From Cloacibacillus porcorum (GTDB taxonomy: Bacteria > Synergistota > Synergistia > Synergistales > Synergistaceae), in contig NZ_CP016757.1 of NCBI RefSeq assembly GCF_001701045.1, forward strand, positions 1-64,000: a stretch of DNA of 64,000 nucleotides, given 5' to 3'. Positions 8,601 to 18,211 of the stretch are shown here, piece by piece. Positions within the stretch are counted from its first letter, which is position 1. Every line of letters begins with the position of its first letter. A program made the translations under genes and the position numbers. The notes under the pieces were generated by a model. That model searched no databases. It saw nothing but the letters and a program-made list of their open reading frames with translations, and was not told where the DNA came from.

Positions 8601-10001
8601 ATGACAGAAAAGAAATCAAAGCTTAATCTTCTGATGCCTCACACCTACGTTCTTCTTTTCTTCCTGATCGTCCTTGCGACCATCGGCACCTATGTTGTGC
8701 CGGCTGGTCTATACGACCGCATCACAGACCCCAACACCGGACGCATGGTCGTCGATCCGACGACCTATCATATCGTCAAGTCGACGCCGGTGGACCCCTT
8801 CGCGATGTTCATCAGCGTCTATAAGGGACTCGTTCAGGCAGCCGATATTATATTCTTTATAATGATCTCATACGCATGTTTCTATCTCGTCCTCGTCAGC
8901 GGCGCTCTTAACGCCGCGATGGGTGCCCTGCTGCGCGCGACGAAGGGGCGCGACGCCTTCGTCATGCCGCTCTTTATGTATCTATTCGCCACCGCCGCCA
9001 CCTTCTTTGGTATGTTCGAGGAGGCCTTCGGGTTTATCCCGATCTTTGTTGGCCTCGCCGTCGCGATGGGCTATGACGCGCTGGTCGGCATGTCCGTCGT
9101 CGCGATGGGATGCGGCCTCGGCTTTGCCGCCGCCTTCATGAATCCCTTCACGGTCGGCCTCGCGCAGAAGATCTCGGAACTGCCTCTCTTTTCGGGACTT
9201 GGTTTCCGCATCGTGTCATGGTTTGTTTTTGTGACGATGGGCGTCATCTGGATGATGCGTTACGCGGCGAAGGTGAGAAAAGACCCCAGCAAGAGCCTCA
9301 TGAAGGGCATTGACGTCGGTGCGCTGGCGCTTGACCATAATGAGCTTGTAGATTCAAAGTTCACCGGCCGCAATAAGGCGGTCCTTCTCGTTCTCTTCGT
9401 CGGTATGTGCTTCCTGGTATGGGGCGTGCTTAAGAGAGGCTGGTATTTTGACGAGCTCTGCGGGCTGCTCCTCGTGACTGGCATCGCCTGCGGTCTGGCC
9501 AACGGATACGGACCAAGCCGCATAGCGCAGATATTCATTGACGCCTGGAAGGATATCATCTTCGGAGCCTGCGTTGTCGGTATCTCGCGCGGCGTGCTCG
9601 TCGTCATGCAGCAGGGACAGATCATCGACACCGTCATCTATGCGCTGGCGGCGCCTCTGAGCGGACTGCCGAAATGGGTGGCCGCCGAAGGGATGCTCTT
9701 CGTACAGACCCTGATAAACTTCTTCATCCCCTCCGGCTCGGGACAGGCGGCGACCACCATCCCGATCATGTCTCCGCTTTCCGACATCCTCGGCATCCCG
9801 CGTCAGATAGCGGTCCTCGCCTATCAGTACGGCGACGGATTTTCAAACATCCTCTGGCCGACGACGAATCTGCCTGTCATGTGCAGCCTTGCGAAGGTGC
9901 CGATCGAGAAGTGGTGGAAATACTTCGTTCCCTTTTTCCTCCTCCTCTTCGCCGTGCAGATGGCCTTCATATTTGTCGCGGTAATGATCAATTATCATTA
10001 A
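8601..10001 (+). CDS. YfcC/DcuC-family membrane carrier
   Basis: This 466-aa polytopic membrane protein has about 12 hydrophobic segments. It resembles the C4-dicarboxylate anaerobic carrier (DcuC)/YfcC family. Diagnostic stretches are the N-terminal PHTYVLLFFLIVLATIGTYV followed by PAG, the central FGMFEEAFGFIPIFVGLAV, and NFFIPSGSGQAATTIPIM near the C-terminus. Members carry dicarboxylates, arginine/ornithine or other amino-acid-type anions. Linkage to two deacylases suggests an N-acylated amino acid or peptide-like substrate (inference). AAAGGAGG lies 9 bases upstream. The next gene starts 11 bases after the stop, so they are probably co-transcribed. Confidence 0.85.
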   Translation: MTEKKSKLNLLMPHTYVLLFFLIVLATIGTYVVPAGLYDRITDPNTGRMVVDPTTYHIVKSTPVDPFAMFISVYKGLVQAADIIFFIMISYACFYLVLVSGALNAAMGALLRATKGRDAFVMPLFMYLFATAATFFGMFEEAFGFIPIFVGLAVAMGYDALVGMSVVAMGCGLGFAAAFMNPFTVGLAQKISELPLFSGLGFRIVSWFVFVTMGVIWMMRYAAKVRKDPSKSLMKGIDVGALALDHNELVDSKFTGRNKAVLLVLFVGMCFLVWGVLKRGWYFDELCGLLLVTGIACGLANGYGPSRIAQIFIDAWKDIIFGACVVGISRGVLVVMQQGQIIDTVIYALAAPLSGLPKWVAAEGMLFVQTLINFFIPSGSGQAATTIPIMSPLSDILGIPRQIAVLAYQYGDGFSNILWPTTNLPVMCSLAKVPIEKWWKYFVPFFLLLFAVQMAFIFVAVMINYH

Positions 10002-10012
10002 AGATTACAGTA

Positions 10013-11371
10013 ATGGAAAAATTTGAACTTCTTATCCGGGGAGGAGAGGTCATCCTCCCCGGATGTGCCAATCCTGAAAGGGTCAACATTGCCGTAAGCG
10101 GCGGCCGCGTGGCGGCGCTGACGGCGGAGGAACCTTCGGCGGCCAGCGTCATTGACGCCGCCGGACTCTGCGTCTCTCCGGGTTTTATCGACACACATAT
10201 GCACGATGAAGAGGCCGAGGACGGTGACACGGTCGAACAGGCGCTTTTGCGGCAGGGGGTCACGACGGCGATCGCCGGAAACTGCGGCTCCGGCCCGCTG
10301 GCGGCCGATATCAGGCCATACAGGAAGAACCCCTGGCTTAACCTGGGCTACCTGACGGGACATACAAAGCTCAGGGAAAACTCCGGGGTGACGGATATAT
10401 ACGCCGCCTCCCCGCCGCAGGCGATCGAAAAGATGCGCGTTCTGCTCCTTCATGAACTTGAAGCAGAGGGTTCATTCGGTCTCTCTTTCGGCCTCGAGTA
10501 TATGCCTAATACCTCGGCGGAGGAGATCGAAGCGCTTCTTAAAACTGCCAGCGGCTTTAAAAATATCTGGATACCGGTGCACATCCGCGCCGACGGCCCC
10601 GCCGCGGTGGAGGCCGTGGACGAAATAATCGGCTATGCTCATAAATATCCGCTCCGTTTTCAGATATCACATACCGGCAGCATGTGCGCCTTCGGCCATC
10701 TCGCTGAGGTGCTCGACCATATCTCCGCCGCCGTCGCCAACGGCTGTGACATAACCTTCGACTGTTACCCGTACGACGCCTTCTGCACCAACCTCGGTTC
10801 GGCGGTATTTGACGAGGGTTTCGAAGAGAGATGGGGACGCGGCTGCGCATATCTGGAGGTGGGAAGCGGGCCGTACCGCGGGAAATTTCTCTCGGAGGAC
10901 GGCCTTTACGCAAAACTGCGAAAAGAGGCTCCCGAGACCCTTATCATCGCCCATGTGATAAACGGGGCCGAGGTCGAGGAATGCCTCATGCACCCGCGCT
11001 GCGCCGTCGCCTCGGACTCAATTCTTCTCAAGGGGCACGGACATCCGCGTGCCGCGGGGACCTTCCCGCGCGCGATAAATATCATGCGGAAAAAGGGGCT
11101 GAGTCTCGTTGAGGCGGTGCGGAAATGTACCTCGCTGCCGGCGGCGATGGCCTTCCTCGATAAGGGCGAGATCAAACCAGGCGCTGACGCCGACTTTGTC
11201 CTCTTTGACCCTCAGCGGCTGGTTGACCGGGCCACCTTCGCCGAAGAGCTTCTGCCTCCCGAGGGTATAGAGTGGGTCATCATCGGAGGGGAGCCCGCCG
11301 TACACAAAAACGAGATTATCGGAGGCCCCAAAGGAAGGCTGATCACCCGCCAAACCTTCGCGGCTGTATAA
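10013..11371 (+). CDS. Amidohydrolase of the N-acyl-D-amino-acid deacylase/dihydroorotase type
   Basis: This 452-aa metal-dependent hydrolase has the N-terminal metal motif FIDTHMHDE (residues ~58-66). Other features are GVTTAIAGNCG, a conserved ISHTGS segment and the C-terminal composite sandwich motif GEIKPGADADFVLFDP. The open frame extends to 9674 inside the carrier gene, but recognisable family sequence begins at the ATG at 10013, 11 bases after the carrier stop. The family hydrolyses N-acyl-D-amino acids or cyclic amides. Position between a carrier and an M20 amidase suggests a three-gene uptake-and-hydrolysis unit. Substrate unknown. Confidence 0.85.
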   Translation: MEKFELLIRGGEVILPGCANPERVNIAVSGGRVAALTAEEPSAASVIDAAGLCVSPGFIDTHMHDEEAEDGDTVEQALLRQGVTTAIAGNCGSGPLAADIRPYRKNPWLNLGYLTGHTKLRENSGVTDIYAASPPQAIEKMRVLLLHELEAEGSFGLSFGLEYMPNTSAEEIEALLKTASGFKNIWIPVHIRADGPAAVEAVDEIIGYAHKYPLRFQISHTGSMCAFGHLAEVLDHISAAVANGCDITFDCYPYDAFCTNLGSAVFDEGFEERWGRGCAYLEVGSGPYRGKFLSEDGLYAKLRKEAPETLIIAHVINGAEVEECLMHPRCAVASDSILLKGHGHPRAAGTFPRAINIMRKKGLSLVEAVRKCTSLPAAMAFLDKGEIKPGADADFVLFDPQRLVDRATFAEELLPPEGIEWVIIGGEPAVHKNEIIGGPKGRLITRQTFAAV

Positions 11372-11411
11372 TAACGGCAGGAGATATAGCATACAAAGGG
11401 AGGCTGACGTC

Positions 11412-12599
11412 ATGGAGCTTCGGCAGATGATAGCGGAACTTGATAAAAATATCGCAGTAAACGCCCCCGCGATGGCGGCCATGAGCGACGGTTTCGCCGC
11501 GCGCCCCGAGGTTTCGGGAAAAGAGTTTGAGACCAGCAAAGAAATCGTCCGTGTGCTGAAAGATGCGGGCTTTGAGGTCGAATATCCGGCGCTCGGCATT
11601 CCGACCGCCTTCACCGCGCGCTGCGGCAGAGGCGGCGGCCCGAAGGTCGCCATCCTCACGGAATACGACGCGCTGCCGGAGATCGGCCACGCCTGCGGCC
11701 ATAACCTGCACGGTTCGATGTCGGTCCTGACGGCGCTTTCACTTCTTCCGATCCTGAAGGATATAGACTGCGAACTGCTGGTGGCCGGTACTCCCGCCGA
11801 GGAGACTGACGGAGCCAAGGTTGAGATGTCCGCCAAAGGGCTCTTCGACGGCTGCGACTTCGCGATGATGATCCATTCCTGCGGCGGAAAAAACATGGTC
11901 GAATACCGTTCGCTTGCGATGGACGCGGTGGAGTTTACCTTCACCGGCAAGACCTCGCACGCCGCCTCCGCCCCCTGGGAGGGGCGCAACGCGCTGAACG
12001 GCCTGCAGCTGTTCTTCCACGCGGTGGATATGCTGCGCCAGCATGTGAGGCCGGAGGCCCGCATGCACGGCATCGTCTACGACGGCGGCGCCGTGCCGAA
12101 TATCGTACCTGAGCGCGCCGTCGGGCGCTTCTACTTCCGCGCCCCGAAGCGGGCCTACCTCGATGAAATTATCAAAAAGGTCCACAACTGCGCTCGAGGC
12201 GCGGCGCTCGCGACGGAGACAGAGGTGGCATGGCGCAACTTTGAGGCGAGCTTTATGGATATGCTTCCCAACGGCCCCGCCGAGACAATGGCGAAAAAAT
12301 ACTTTGCGGAAATGGCTCTTGAAGTGACCCCCTGCAGTACGTTTATGGGTTCGTCTGATATGGGCGACGTCTCCTACAGATGTCCGGCATTGCAGCCGGA
12401 GATAGACATCTCAGGCGAAAACATCGAGGCCCACACCCGCGCCTTTGCCGAGGCGACGCAGAAGCCGCGCGCGCACGAGGCGATGAGGGACGGGGCGAAA
12501 ATAATCGGACGCTGCCTGCTTGAAGTCATAACTGACGAAGAGCTGCGCGGCAGAATGTGGAAGAGCTATAAAGAGGAGATCGCCGCCGCGAAGAGATAG
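11412..12599 (+). CDS. M20-family amidohydrolase (AbgB/carboxypeptidase-like)
   Basis: This 395-aa M20D-type metallo-amidase has metal and catalytic motifs AILTEYDALP, GHACGHNLHG and GTPAEETDG. The dimerisation domain contains TGKTSHAASAPWEGRNAL, and the C-terminal ligand region follows. Relatives cleave aminobenzoyl-glutamate, N-acyl amino acids or peptides. The start has a weak AGGGAGG-type site 9 bases upstream, 40 bases after the previous gene. It is the third gene of the carrier-deacylase-amidase unit. It is followed by a terminator-like hairpin. Confidence 0.9.
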   Translation: MELRQMIAELDKNIAVNAPAMAAMSDGFAARPEVSGKEFETSKEIVRVLKDAGFEVEYPALGIPTAFTARCGRGGGPKVAILTEYDALPEIGHACGHNLHGSMSVLTALSLLPILKDIDCELLVAGTPAEETDGAKVEMSAKGLFDGCDFAMMIHSCGGKNMVEYRSLAMDAVEFTFTGKTSHAASAPWEGRNALNGLQLFFHAVDMLRQHVRPEARMHGIVYDGGAVPNIVPERAVGRFYFRAPKRAYLDEIIKKVHNCARGAALATETEVAWRNFEASFMDMLPNGPAETMAKKYFAEMALEVTPCSTFMGSSDMGDVSYRCPALQPEIDISGENIEAHTRAFAEATQKPRAHEAMRDGAKIIGRCLLEVITDEELRGRMWKSYKEEIAAAKR

Positions 12600-12633
12600 G
12601 CGTCGCGGCGCCGGAATATCGGTATAAACGGAA

Positions 12634-12680
12634 TAAGGGCTGCCGAAAAATAGAGGCGGCCCTTGCCGTTTCTTTTCGTT
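12634..12680 (+). terminator. Terminator-like hairpin after the M20 gene
   Basis: AAGGGCTGCC (12634-12643) pairs with GGCGGCCCTT (12655-12664, one T-G pair). A loose T-rich tail follows to 12676. Confidence 0.55.
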
Positions 12681-12757
12681 AATTCTAAACTTACCCTCCA
12701 CATGATAAAATTATCAGCGGGTTTGAAAGAAAAGTAATATAACAGGGGGAGACAAAA

Positions 12758-13870
12758 ATGCCGTCAAAGGTATATTTCACAAATATGAGAGCGACACCGG
12801 AACTTAACCTGCTTCAGAAACTCGAAAAGCTGATGAAGAGCGCAGGGATCGGCGAGATCGACTTCAAAAAACAGTTCACGGCGATAAAAATACATCTCGG
12901 GGAGCCGGGAAATATTGCCTATCTGCGTCCGAACTTCTCAAAGGTTGTGGCGGACGTCATTAAGGAACTTGGCGGAAAACCCTTCCTCACAGACAGCAAC
13001 ACGCTCTATGTCGGCCGCCGCAAGGACGCGCTTGAACACCTCGACGCCGCCTACGAGAACGGCTATAACCCCTTCTGCACCGGCTGTCAGGTGATAATCG
13101 CCGACGGCCTCAAAGGGACCGACGAAGCCCTGATTCTGGTGGAGGGCGGCGAGTATGTCAAAGAGGCAAAGATCGGCCGCGCCATCGCCGACGCCGACAT
13201 TATCATCTCGCTCTCCCATTTCAAGGGACATGAGCTTACCGGCTTTGGCGGCGCGGTCAAGAATCTCGGCATGGGCTCGGGGTCGCGCGCCGGCAAGATG
13301 GAGATGCACAGCGAGGGAAAACCGTCTATCAGCGAAGAAAAATGTATCGGCTGCGGACGCTGCGCCCGCAACTGCGCGCAGAGGGCGATCTCAATAAAAG
13401 CCGGAAAGGCCTCCATAGACCATGAAAAGTGCGTCGGCTGCGGGCGCTGCATCTCAGCCTGCCCATTTGACGCCGTCATGCCGGACTGGGATGGCTCGAA
13501 CGACGTTCTCAACAAAAAGATGGCGGAATACGCGAAGGCGGTCATCTTCGGAAAGCCTAACTTCCACATCTGCCTCGTGATAGACGTTTCGCCCTTCTGC
13601 GACTGCCACGTGGAAAACGATGCCGCCGTCACGCCAGACATCGGATTCTTCGCCTCCTTTGACCCCGTGGCGCTTGACCAGGCCTGCGCCGACGCGGTGA
13701 TGAAGGCCCCCGCGATCTCCGGGACCTATCTGACTGACCAGCTGCATGAAAACGGTGCTGACCCCGATCATTTCCACGCGATGCACCCCACCACCAAATG
13801 GCAGGTGATGCTGGAGCATGCCGAAAAACTCGGTATGGGCACGCGCAAATATGAACTTATAGAGGTCTGA
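12758..13870 (+). CDS. DUF362-domain iron-sulfur protein
   Basis: This 370-aa protein has an N-terminal DUF362-type region beginning with the family-typical SKVYFTNMRATP and containing IKIHLGEPGNIAYLRP. Two 4Fe-4S ferredoxin motifs lie at about residues 195-240: CIGCGRCARNCAQRAI and CVGCGRCISACPFDAV. The DUF362 part continues to the C-terminus. The biochemical role of the family is not well established; an electron-transfer or sulfur/amino-acid role is possible. A possible extended -10 (TGATAAAAT, 12703-12711) and an AGGGGGAG ribosome-binding site precede it, so it is likely monocistronic. Confidence 0.87.
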   Translation: MPSKVYFTNMRATPELNLLQKLEKLMKSAGIGEIDFKKQFTAIKIHLGEPGNIAYLRPNFSKVVADVIKELGGKPFLTDSNTLYVGRRKDALEHLDAAYENGYNPFCTGCQVIIADGLKGTDEALILVEGGEYVKEAKIGRAIADADIIISLSHFKGHELTGFGGAVKNLGMGSGSRAGKMEMHSEGKPSISEEKCIGCGRCARNCAQRAISIKAGKASIDHEKCVGCGRCISACPFDAVMPDWDGSNDVLNKKMAEYAKAVIFGKPNFHICLVIDVSPFCDCHVENDAAVTPDIGFFASFDPVALDQACADAVMKAPAISGTYLTDQLHENGADPDHFHAMHPTTKWQVMLEHAEKLGMGTRKYELIEV

Positions 13871-13879
13871 GAAAACTAG

Positions 13880-13905
13880 GCGCGGGCAAAATACGCCCGC
13901 GCTTT
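13880..13905. terminator. Terminator between convergent genes
   Basis: GCGCGGGC (13880-13887) pairs with GCCCGCGC (13895-13902) around a 7-base loop, followed by TTT. It separates the DUF362 gene from the convergent amidohydrolase. Confidence 0.7.
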
Positions 13906-13922
13906 CTGCCTTTAGAAAAGAT

Positions 13923-15179
13923 CTATAATCTCTTTTCCGTAGGATAGACAGTTCCCTCTTTCATCACAAAGGCACAGTCTCTGAGGGCGTCAGGATCTTT
14001 TAAAAGGTCCCTCTTCCAGCCGGCGATATCGGCGAGCTTCCCGGGCTCTATCGTTCCGACAAGATGGTCGATTTCACAAATTTCGGCGTTATTCTTTGTT
14101 GCCGCCGCAAGAGCTCTGAATGGGTCCATGCCGCTGTTCAGCCAGGCGTTATATTCCCAGCCGCTCTCATAGTTCTGGTGTACGGCGACCATATCTGTCC
14201 CGTATCCGAGCTTTATCTTGCTTTCACGTATGATCTCGCGCCCCTCCCGAAGGAGCTTCTGGTATTTTTCCAGTTTCTTTCTGAAAGATTCGCTCTTTTT
14301 GGAAAGGCTATCCTCGTCGCAGTGTATCGCGTCGTCGTAGGGAACGAAGGTGGGTACGAGATAGGTCCCCGAATCCTCAAAAAGCTTGGCCGTCTCTTTA
14401 TCCATCAGTGAACCATGTTCGATGCCTGTAATCCCGTAACCAATCAGCTTCTTCATCAGCCGTGGCCCATAGGCGTGCGCCGTTACGGAAATTTTTACCT
14501 CCTGCGCCGTATCGAAGATCGCCTTAAATTCCGCATCGTTAAGCTGAATATCGTCTGGGTCGTCATTAGGCGTTGCAAAACCACCGGTGGCCATGATCTT
14601 TAGAAAGTCAAAGCCCATTTTCTTTTCCCGGCGCACGGCTCCCGTGAAAAAGTCGGCCCCATTACCACAGGTCGGGTACTCTTTCATCATATAATCTGAT
14701 AAATAAGGGTTATTCCTTACCGCCTGCGTCATATCTCCGTGGCTGCCGGGGGTGCAGAGGAAGTGCGATGAGACTATGAGCCTTGAGCCCTCAATGTATC
14801 CCTCATCTATCGCCCGTTTTACATCAAGTTCATAGGCCTCGCGGAACCATCCAAGCGAACGGATCGTTGTGAATCCACCCATGAGGGTTTTGCGCGCCGT
14901 TCTTGCGGTGGCAAGCGTTCGGTAGCCGTCCGAATTATAGACAGTATCGGTATAGATATCCCTCCAGTCGAAAAATTCCGGGTGGACATGCGCGTCTATC
15001 ATTCCGGGGGTGACGGTACAGTCGCTGAGGTCGATGGTCTCGAGCTTTTCCGGCCCGGGTATGTTGTGACCTACTTCAATGATTTTTTTACCTTTAATTA
15101 AAATTTCCATGTCTTCTTGCAGGGAATTTTTTAATCCGTCATATAATTTCCCGCATTTTATCTTTAAATACCCCTCCAT
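13923..15179 (-). CDS. Metal-dependent amidohydrolase (paralog 1)
   Basis: This 418-aa amidohydrolase-superfamily enzyme is of the imidazolonepropionase-like/Xaa-Pro dipeptidase-type branch. Metal-site motifs are GMIDAHVHPEF, the likely carboxylated lysine in FLKIMATGG, VTAHAYG, IEHGSL and GYGTDM. The start at 15179 (MEGYLKI) is chosen because GGGAGGA lies 6 bases upstream; the open frame continues to 15311 without family resemblance. Its closest relative in the window appears to be the gene at 20093-21358 (shared GGFA, DDP and WKRDLL patterns). It is divergent from the symporter at 15420. No signal peptide is seen, so it is probably cytoplasmic. Confidence 0.85.
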   Translation of the reverse strand: MEGYLKIKCGKLYDGLKNSLQEDMEILIKGKKIIEVGHNIPGPEKLETIDLSDCTVTPGMIDAHVHPEFFDWRDIYTDTVYNSDGYRTLATARTARKTLMGGFTTIRSLGWFREAYELDVKRAIDEGYIEGSRLIVSSHFLCTPGSHGDMTQAVRNNPYLSDYMMKEYPTCGNGADFFTGAVRREKKMGFDFLKIMATGGFATPNDDPDDIQLNDAEFKAIFDTAQEVKISVTAHAYGPRLMKKLIGYGITGIEHGSLMDKETAKLFEDSGTYLVPTFVPYDDAIHCDEDSLSKKSESFRKKLEKYQKLLREGREIIRESKIKLGYGTDMVAVHQNYESGWEYNAWLNSGMDPFRALAAATKNNAEICEIDHLVGTIEPGKLADIAGWKRDLLKDPDALRDCAFVMKEGTVYPTEKRL

Positions 15180-15419
15180 TTTGAATCCTCCCATCAACAT
15201 ATTTTTATTTTTAAATATTGACATAAAATTTTCTTGATATATATTATATATAATATATAATATTTTTACAAGTTGGGAGAGAGAACTTGTAAGGATCAAA
15301 AAGGTACCCAAACTGCTTTTTCCACCCGAACAATGATTTTTATAATAAAAAGGAGGCTGTAGAGCAGGTTTTTGTATGTTTTATTGTCAAATTTTTTAAA
15401 AAATTAGGGAGGGATTTTT
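15180..15419. promoter_or_regulatory. AT-rich divergent spacer
   Basis: This 240-base spacer separates a minus-strand amidohydrolase from a plus-strand symporter. It is very AT-rich, with an alternating TA/AT tract at about 15238-15262 that could hold several -10-like sequences. The AGGGAGGG ribosome-binding site of the symporter lies at its right end. No unique promoter or operator can be assigned by eye. Confidence 0.4.
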
Positions 15420-16856
15420 ATGAATGAAGCTTTAGCAGGTCCGTCATACGCAATAGCGATAGTGGTATATCTTTTGATCATGGTCGCAGTAGGCTGTTAT
15501 TTTGGTAAAAAGGCGCGCGACGATAAAGACGGTTTTCTTCTCGCCGGACGTGAACTTCCTAGAATAGTTCTTGTCGGTACGCTGCTTGCGACCTGGTTCG
15601 GCGGAGGCACAGTGGTTGGAGGAGCTGACTTTGTCTATAAGACCGGTCCTTGGGCAGGTATCTTTTTCTTTATCGGCGCGCCGCTTGGCGCCCTTGTTCT
15701 GATGGGGCTTGCGCCGAAGATCCGTGAGCTGGCGAAGTATACCGTGCCGGAGATCCTTGAGCAGACATATGGTCCGCATACAAGGCTGCTTGCCTCCATC
15801 TGCGTTCTGCTGGCCTATACCGGGATCGTCTCGTATAATTTTACCGGCGCGGCCTATATCGTAAACATCGTTACCGGTTTTGACCAGTCATATTCCGTCA
15901 TTATCGCGGCCGCGATAATGGTGCTGCTGGCCGTCACCGCCGGCATGAACTCCGTCGCCTGGACGGATGCCCTGAGCGCGGCGCTTATCTTCTTTGGCAT
16001 GGGCTTCGGACTTTATTTCGCGGCCTCTTCCGCCGGCGGATATGCGGCGACCTATGCCGCTCTCTCCCCTTCCCAGGCCAGTGTGTCGGGGGGACTCACC
16101 TGGACGCAGCTTGCGGGATACAGCCTGCCCCTCTTCTTCCTCTACATGGGTGACCAAAACCAGCTTCAGCGCTACGCCTGCGCCAAGACGCCGGCTGAGG
16201 CGCGCAAATCTGCTCAGATGCTCTTCTGTGGGATGTGCGTCGTCATCTTCCTTGTGCTCAGCTACTGCATGTTCGCCGTTAAGCTGATGCCCAACATCAA
16301 CGGCAATACGGCTGTAATGCGCATGGCGATCAACTATGTTCCCTTTATTTTCGGAGCTCCAATCCTCTGCGCCTGCGTGGCTTTCCTTGTTACGACCGGA
16401 GACTCTTTTATACTTTCGGCTTCGACAAACATAATGATAGATATTGTACAGAAGTATTTCAAACCTGATATGACGGATAAGGAGCTTGTCAGAGGCACAC
16501 GTATAACAATCGTCTGTGTCGGCATCTTCTCCTATGTCATGGCGGTATTTTTTCCCAGCGTCTTGAAGATGCAGATGTATTCCTATTCGATATACGGAGC
16601 CGGTGTAACGATTCCGCTGCTTGGAGCATTCCTCTGGAAAAAGGCCAGCCCCGGAGGCGGCATGGCCTCCGTCGTGACTGGCGGCGCGGCGATCCTTGCC
16701 TGGGACCTCTTCCTTAACCGGCCGATGGGCCTTAACGGAATCATCATCGCCGTCCCTCTTGCCACCGTAGCCCTTGTGGTATTCAGCCTCCTGTTCCCCA
16801 AAAAGGCCGGCGTCATAGACAGTACCGGGAACATTGATATGGAGGCGGCCGAATGA
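15420..16856 (+). CDS. Sodium:solute symporter family protein
   Basis: This 478-aa SSS-family membrane protein has about 13 hydrophobic segments. The N-terminal DKDGFLLAGRELPRIVLVGT motif, the LATWFGGGTVVGG segment, and GMNSVAWTDALSAALIFFG are characteristic of the LeuT-fold sodium symporters. Substrates of the family include amino acids, carboxylates and sugars. The stop overlaps the start of the next amidohydrolase (ATGA), so transport and hydrolysis are translationally coupled. This suggests that the symporter imports the substrate of that enzyme (inference). Confidence 0.9.
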   Translation: MNEALAGPSYAIAIVVYLLIMVAVGCYFGKKARDDKDGFLLAGRELPRIVLVGTLLATWFGGGTVVGGADFVYKTGPWAGIFFFIGAPLGALVLMGLAPKIRELAKYTVPEILEQTYGPHTRLLASICVLLAYTGIVSYNFTGAAYIVNIVTGFDQSYSVIIAAAIMVLLAVTAGMNSVAWTDALSAALIFFGMGFGLYFAASSAGGYAATYAALSPSQASVSGGLTWTQLAGYSLPLFFLYMGDQNQLQRYACAKTPAEARKSAQMLFCGMCVVIFLVLSYCMFAVKLMPNINGNTAVMRMAINYVPFIFGAPILCACVAFLVTTGDSFILSASTNIMIDIVQKYFKPDMTDKELVRGTRITIVCVGIFSYVMAVFFPSVLKMQMYSYSIYGAGVTIPLLGAFLWKKASPGGGMASVVTGGAAILAWDLFLNRPMGLNGIIIAVPLATVALVVFSLLFPKKAGVIDSTGNIDMEAAE

Positions 16857-18076
16857 TCACCGTCTTTGAGAATGCCCTTCTGCTTGACTGTACAGGCGCT
16901 GAACCTGCCGAAAATGGCTGGCTGACAGTGGATGATGGTGTCATCAAGGAGATAGGAAGCGGGAAAGCGCCTATATTCAGAGAGGCGGAAATCGTAAACT
17001 GCAAGGGCAACACCCTGATGCCCGGCCTCATTGACGCACATATCCACCTGAACCTCTTTGACGATAACCTCGCTGAGATCCCACGCAGAGACTATCCGGC
17101 GATGCATTTTGTGAAATGTCTGCAGGTGCTGAAGGATACGGGCGAGCAGGGCTTCACCACTGTTCGCGACGCCGGCGGGGCCGACGCCGGCTTTCGGGTC
17201 GCCGTTGAAAGAGGGCTTGTACCGGGACCGAAAATTTCCGTATCCGGCACCTCCATCTGCCAGACCGGCGGTCACTCCGATGTCAGGCTGTCGACGGAGG
17301 TCGCCGCGCCGATGCTCTCCCCGATTCCCATCGGCTGTGTGGCGGACGGAGTGGCAGAGGTCCAAAAGGCGGCGAGGGAACAGCTCCGGCGCGGCGTCGA
17401 CCATCTGAAGGTGATGGCTGGAGGCGGCTGCGGCAGCCCCGCGGATGAGCCGGATACCACGCAGTATTCCCTGGATGAGCTTAAAGCGGTCGTCGCCGAA
17501 GCCTCTGCGGTCAAAAAGGTCGTTCTTGCCCATACTTACTCCAACAGCAGCATGCGCCTCTGCGCGGAGGCTGGCGTCTACAGTATGGAACACGGTAACT
17601 ATCTCGACAGGGCCACGGCGCAGGTATTGAAGGAGAAAGACTGTTGGCTGGTTCCTACGCTTTCGACCTATTTCTATATGTCCGAACATGGAGAAGAGCT
17701 CGGGATCCCCTCCTATTTCCTGAGAAAGATGAAGCAGGTGCGCGAGTCGGCCCTGGAGGCGGTCCACAACGCGATGGAGGCTGGCGTCAAAATCGGGTCA
17801 GGCTGCGACATGGTAGGTTCCGGCCAGCCTTACAAGGCTATGGAGCTTGAGCTCAAGGCAAGGGTGATGGGGCCGATGGGAGCCATCCTCAGCGCTACCA
17901 GGGAAAATTCTAAGCTGATGAAGAGGGAAAAACAAATTGGCACGCTCGAGGCGGGGAAATGTGCAGATATACTTCTTGTAAGAGGCAACCCGCTGGATGA
18001 CGTCGCCCTCTTCCAAAACAGGGAGAACCTGTTTGTCATCATGCAAGATGGCTGCTTTGTTAAGAAAAAGCTATAA
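16853..18076 (+). CDS. Metal-dependent amidohydrolase (paralog 2)
   Basis: This 407-aa amidohydrolase of the imidazolonepropionase-like group has motifs GLIDAHIHLNLFDDN, HLKVMAGGGCG (candidate carboxylated Lys), VLAHTYSNSS, MEHGNY and GSGCDM. The C-terminus carries GTLEAGKCADILLVRGNPLDD. It overlaps the upstream symporter gene by 4 bases. Characterised relatives cleave N-acyl or dipeptide substrates with basic or cyclic residues, but specificity cannot be read here. No signal peptide is visible. Confidence 0.87.
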   Translation: MITVFENALLLDCTGAEPAENGWLTVDDGVIKEIGSGKAPIFREAEIVNCKGNTLMPGLIDAHIHLNLFDDNLAEIPRRDYPAMHFVKCLQVLKDTGEQGFTTVRDAGGADAGFRVAVERGLVPGPKISVSGTSICQTGGHSDVRLSTEVAAPMLSPIPIGCVADGVAEVQKAAREQLRRGVDHLKVMAGGGCGSPADEPDTTQYSLDELKAVVAEASAVKKVVLAHTYSNSSMRLCAEAGVYSMEHGNYLDRATAQVLKEKDCWLVPTLSTYFYMSEHGEELGIPSYFLRKMKQVRESALEAVHNAMEAGVKIGSGCDMVGSGQPYKAMELELKARVMGPMGAILSATRENSKLMKREKQIGTLEAGKCADILLVRGNPLDDVALFQNRENLFVIMQDGCFVKKKL

Positions 18077-18211
18077 AGAGCCATATTTTAGTTAAAAAAT
18101 GAAAAATAAAAAAAGAAGAGGGTTTATGGAAAATATCTTGGCAAAAAAGGAGAATGATGCCACAATATCAGTAAATTTCGACAATTAAACCTGCAAAGGA
18201 CGTGAATCCGT

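Noticed and set aside
16583-17767. 394-aa minus-strand frame over the symporter and paralog 2
   Set aside because: Spans two real overlapping genes on the other strand and lacks any domain.
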